This document shows, piece by piece, positions 63,551-64,000 of a stretch of 64,000 nt of DNA. The translations under genes were made by a program, and so were the position numbers. The stretch's first letter is position 1; each line of letters opens with the position of its first letter. The stretch is from Acinetobacter zhairuonensis (lineage in GTDB: Bacteria; Pseudomonadota; Gammaproteobacteria; Pseudomonadales; Moraxellaceae). Below the pieces are notes generated by a model, which saw only the letters and a list, made by a program, of their open reading frames with translations, was not told the origin of the DNA and did not search any database. The stretch is taken from the NCBI RefSeq assembly GCF_022601715.1, contig NZ_JAKVIM010000010.1:62001-126000 (forward strand), written 5' to 3'.

Positions 63551-64000
63551 TTATTCTTTTAATTCATCAACAAAACTTTTAAATTGCTTCGCTGCTGCAT
63601 GATGGGCCATACGAATAATATTAGATTGAGTGGCAATATTCTGCTTTTCACTTTTCACTACTGCTTCTCTATAAAGCTTAAATGCTCCATAGGTCATATT
63701 CATGATGCTTTCATGGCTATGGCCATTCGATACCAGCAACTGAAATGAATCAAACCAAGTTGAACCCTGATCGTTTGTTTCAGTTCGCTTCTTACGGCGT
63801 TTTGATTTTGGCTCTTTATCAACGAAATAAGGCTGATTAGCTTTCAGAGCTTTTTCCAGTAGTTGAATAAATACTTCCTGATCATGTGCCGTATTTAAGA
63901 TAGCTTGATGATCCAGATCAGTAATCAACTGAAGCATCACAACACATTCAATCAAATGCTTTTGCATCAATTTATTGAGAATTTCATCTGAATAATCACT
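63551..64000 (-). CDS. Possible phage tail assembly chaperone (N-terminus beyond right edge)
   Basis: The frame is open through the window edge (last visible residues SDYSDEILNKLMQKHL), so the real start may lie outside; the ATG at 63967 is internal or alternative. The protein is helical and highly charged, with a basic stretch KEPKSKRRKKRTE and GHSHESIMNMTYGAFKLYRE. It lies upstream of the tape measure, where siphoviruses encode tail chaperones. I looked for a frameshift heptamer at its 3' end and found none in the right phase. Confidence 0.5.
   Translation of the reverse strand, partial: SDYSDEILNKLMQKHLIECVVMLQLITDLDHQAILNTAHDQEVFIQLLEKALKANQPYFVDKEPKSKRRKKRTETNDQGSTWFDSFQLLVSNGHSHESIMNMTYGAFKLYREAVVKSEKQNIATQSNIIRMAHHAAAKQFKSFVDELKE

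Larger units (their letters stand above)
44090..64000. mobile_element. Siphovirus-type prophage, left part (continues past right edge)
   Basis: From the Cys-rich secreted protein to the window edge the genes are phage-like: SOS/UmuDC set at the end, GH108 endolysin, holin, hub and tail proteins, tape measure and a chaperone-like protein. They lie in a leftward late block with frequent ATGA overlaps. The tape measure of 1410 residues implies a long non-contractile tail; no sheath gene is present. The left border is approximate, somewhere between 43.4 and 44.1 kb. Integrase, repressor, terminase and capsid genes are not in view. Confidence 0.85.

Noticed and set aside
63530..63600. Programmed frameshift at the end of the chaperone-like gene (gpG/gpGT style)
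   Set aside because: TTTAAAA is present but in the wrong phase for a -1 shift, and no extension frame follows before the next gene.

Overview
The window reads as chromosomal DNA of an Acinetobacter species. It is AT-rich and carries an aceI/aceR pair (the Acinetobacter chlorhexidine efflux protein and its LysR regulator), a UmuD with a long N-terminal region, 28-bp XerC/XerD sites of the Acinetobacter 'pdif' type, and several lipoproteins and small proteins of the kind common in that genus. The first ~43 kb is ordinary chromosome. The last ~20 kb is one end of a siphovirus-type prophage that runs off the right edge.

Chromosomal part. 1-4.1 kb: a two-component system (7TM sensor kinase cut by the left edge, with an overlapping NarL-type regulator) divergent from an FMN-binding glutamate-synthase-like protein. 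4.1-7.8 kb: a leftward operon of alpha/beta hydrolase, ElyC/SanA-like protein, murB and a low-molecular-weight phosphatase. 7.9-11.7 kb: Fe-alcohol dehydrogenase and a 4HBT thioesterase, convergent with dnaX. 11.8-17.8 kb: NlpE-like lipoprotein, serine beta-lactamase-like hydrolase, and a MaoC / large FabG / thiolase set for fatty-acid or polyester-type chemistry. 17.9-23.8 kb: DedA, aceI/aceR, talB, leuE, benE and an SMR efflux pump. 23.8-30.3 kb: esterase lipoprotein, two UspA paralogues, a lipoprotein, pepN, and a secreted-protein gene broken by a single in-frame amber codon. 30.4-36.5 kb: a small protein, a zinc-ribbon protein abutting thiM, an acyltransferase-like protein, an Lrp regulator and a DASS anion permease. 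36.5-43.4 kb: a very AT-rich 704-aa PD-(D/E)xK nuclease-like gene whose start codon touches the acnB terminator, then acnB and small envelope genes.

Prophage part (about 43.9 kb to the right edge). The left end has a secreted Cys-rich protein and an SOS set (YedK/HMCES-like protein, UmuD, UmuC and a small partner). Then comes a leftward late block, in transcription order: a possible tail chaperone (cut by the right edge), three small exported or membrane proteins, the tape measure, tail proteins with repeated beta modules, a hub-like protein, holin and endolysin. Terminator-type hairpins recur inside this block just before start codons, which suggests late antitermination. No integrase, portal or capsid gene is in view.

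The most unusual feature lies between umuC and the endolysin. A single lipoprotein gene (47795-48640) is flanked by two inversely oriented 28-bp XerC/XerD sites (47700-47727 and 48729-48756) with different 6-bp cores. That is the layout of a plasmid 'dif module', here inside a chromosomal prophage. No tRNA, rRNA, CRISPR array or transposase was found.
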